From the NCBI GenBank assembly GCA_934623545.1, contig CAKTVN010000128.1, positions 1 to 5,316 of the forward strand: a stretch of 5,316 nt of DNA, written 5' to 3'. This stretch comes from an uncultured Oscillospiraceae bacterium (lineage in GTDB: Bacteria > Bacillota > Clostridia > Oscillospirales > Oscillospiraceae). The translations under genes and the position numbers were made by a program. The notes under the pieces are model-generated. The model ran no database searches. It was not told where the DNA came from and was given only the letters and a program-made list of their open reading frames with translations. Below are positions 4,269 through 5,316 of this stretch, piece by piece. The stretch's first letter is position 1; each line of letters opens with the position of its first letter.

Positions 4269-5316
4269 TTAGTCCTGAATGAGTCCCGCTTCGGTGAATT
4301 TGGCGAAGAGGACGTGCGGCGTGATCGGCGCCTGATCGATGGCGACGCCGGTCGCCTGATAGATGGCGTTGCGGATGGCGGGGGCGGGGGAGCAGGCGGG
4401 CGGCTCACCCAGCGCCTTGGTGCCGTAAGCCGAGGTCGGCTCGTAGTTTTCCACAAATTCCGCCTCAAGATCGGGATGATCCATAAACGTCGAGAGCTTG
4501 TAGTCGAGCAGGTTGTTGTTGAGCGGGCGCCCGGTCTTTTCATCGAACAGCAGCTGCTCGGACAGACCGTAGCCGATGCCCATGGACATACCGCCGTGGA
4601 CCTGCGCCTCGGCGAGTGCGGGGTTGATGAGCCTGCCGCAGTCGTGGACGTTCACGATGTTCAGAAGCTTTACCTTGCACATCGGGATATCGACCTCGAC
4701 CTCGGCGAGGGTGCAGCCGAAGGAATAGGCGTTGTTGCGGATGGTGTAGGTCGATTCCGCCGTCAGATGCTCGGAATGGACGGGGTTATACTGCGCGGTC
4801 ATGGACAGCTCGGACAGGCTCATGAGCACGCGGCCATCGGTCACGCGGACGATGTTGGAGTCGATGATGTCCATGTTGTAGGTCGCCTGACGCGTGACCT
4901 CGCAGGCGTATTCGAGGATCTTCCGCTTCAGCAGCTCGGAGGTCTGCCGGATGGAGAAGCCCGCGGTGAAGGTCTGGCGGGAGGCGTAGGCGCCGAGGCC
5001 CGTCGGGGTCACGTCGGTATCCTGACAGGACAGTACATGTACTTTTTTATAATCAGACAGGCCAAGGATCTCCGCGCACATCTGCGCGTAGGCCGTGTCC
5101 GCGCCCTGCCCGATCTCGGTCTCGCCGACCTGCAGGTTGACCGTGCCGTCCAGATTCAGCTGCAGGCGGCAGGAGGAGGTCTCCAGCGAGATGGGGAAGA
5201 CGGCGGTGTTGTACCAGAAGGTCGCAAGGCCGATGCCGCGGCGGATGGGGCCGGTCTGGTTGGCGTAGGCCTTGACCTTTTCCTCGTAGCCGATCGCCTT
5301 CATGCCCTTTTCCATA
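4269..5316 (-). CDS. xdhA: Xanthine dehydrogenase / purine hydroxylase molybdopterin subunit XdhA, C-terminal part
   Basis: This is the C-terminal 348 residues of the large catalytic subunit, which binds the molybdopterin cofactor and hydroxylates purines such as hypoxanthine or xanthine. E. coli XdhA has about 750 residues, so roughly half is visible and the gene continues past the right edge; the Met codon at 5313-5315 is internal. Positions below count from that Met. RRGIGLATFWYNTAVFPISLETSSCR (motif split over 25-50) and VGETEIGQGADT (63-74; Q70 is the glutamine near Mo) are followed by GAYASRQT (108-115), NVHDCGRLINP (222-232) and KALGEPP (300-306), where E304 is the catalytic base glutamate of the xanthine oxidase family. 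Similarity to E. coli XdhA is strong along the whole visible part as I recall it. No frameshift is visible. Substrate cannot be narrowed beyond purine-type; clostridial relatives may be selenium-dependent. Confidence 0.93.
   Translation of the reverse strand, partial: MEKGMKAIGYEEKVKAYANQTGPIRRGIGLATFWYNTAVFPISLETSSCRLQLNLDGTVNLQVGETEIGQGADTAYAQMCAEILGLSDYKKVHVLSCQDTDVTPTGLGAYASRQTFTAGFSIRQTSELLKRKILEYACEVTRQATYNMDIIDSNIVRVTDGRVLMSLSELSMTAQYNPVHSEHLTAESTYTIRNNAYSFGCTLAEVEVDIPMCKVKLLNIVNVHDCGRLINPALAEAQVHGGMSMGIGYGLSEQLLFDEKTGRPLNNNLLDYKLSTFMDHPDLEAEFVENYEPTSAYGTKALGEPPACSPAPAIRNAIYQATGVAIDQAPITPHVLFAKFTEAGLIQD

Noticed and set aside
5313..5315. Met codon at the right edge as the start of xdhA
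   Set aside because: The visible protein aligns with the second half of XdhA, so this Met is internal and the gene continues outside the window.

Overview
The window looks like chromosomal DNA from a fairly GC-rich anaerobic member of the Bacillota (Clostridia; an Oscillospiraceae- or Christensenellales-like gut organism is my inference). The evidence is strong GGAGG-type Shine-Dalgarno sites at every visible start, a sigma-A promoter with an extended -10, short intergenic gaps, Rho-independent terminators, and a gene set (Nim-like flavoprotein, molybdenum hydroxylase of the XdhABC type, CrtO-like acyltransferase) that is common in gut Clostridia. The species cannot be named from the sequence alone.

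Layout. Positions 1-592 hold no gene I can support. From 269 to 479 this stretch carries six consecutive stem-loops: two read as plus-strand terminators, and the others look like a palindromic intergenic repeat. Positions 633-2245 hold a two-gene plus-strand operon: a small membrane protein of the CrtO family (glycosyl-carotenoid acyltransferase family), overlapping by one base a glycosyltransferase of the MGDG synthase / UgtP type (GT28-like). Positions 2252-2783 hold a single gene with its own good promoter, encoding a Nim-like pyridoxamine 5'-phosphate oxidase-fold flavoprotein. A long stem-loop at 2813-2856 separates it from a convergent minus-strand operon.

The minus-strand operon reads, in transcription order, xdhA (only its C-terminal 348 codons are inside the window), xdhB and xdhC. 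These are the molybdopterin, FAD and [2Fe-2S] subunits of a purine hydroxylase / xanthine dehydrogenase. Gene order and subunit architecture match E. coli xdhABC. The promoter of this operon lies beyond the right edge.

How the genes work together. XdhA, B and C form one enzyme: the purine is hydroxylated at the Mo-pterin site, and electrons pass through two [2Fe-2S] clusters to FAD and then NAD or another carrier. The glycosyltransferase and CrtO-like protein are probably sequential enzymes at the inner membrane, one adding a sugar to a lipid acceptor and the other acylating the product. No carotenoid biosynthesis gene is visible, so the lipid acceptor is unknown. The Nim-like protein is an independent unit. 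The most interesting points are the glycosyltransferase/acyltransferase pair and the hairpin array at the left. I found no CRISPR array, tRNA, rRNA, transposase or obvious new defence system.
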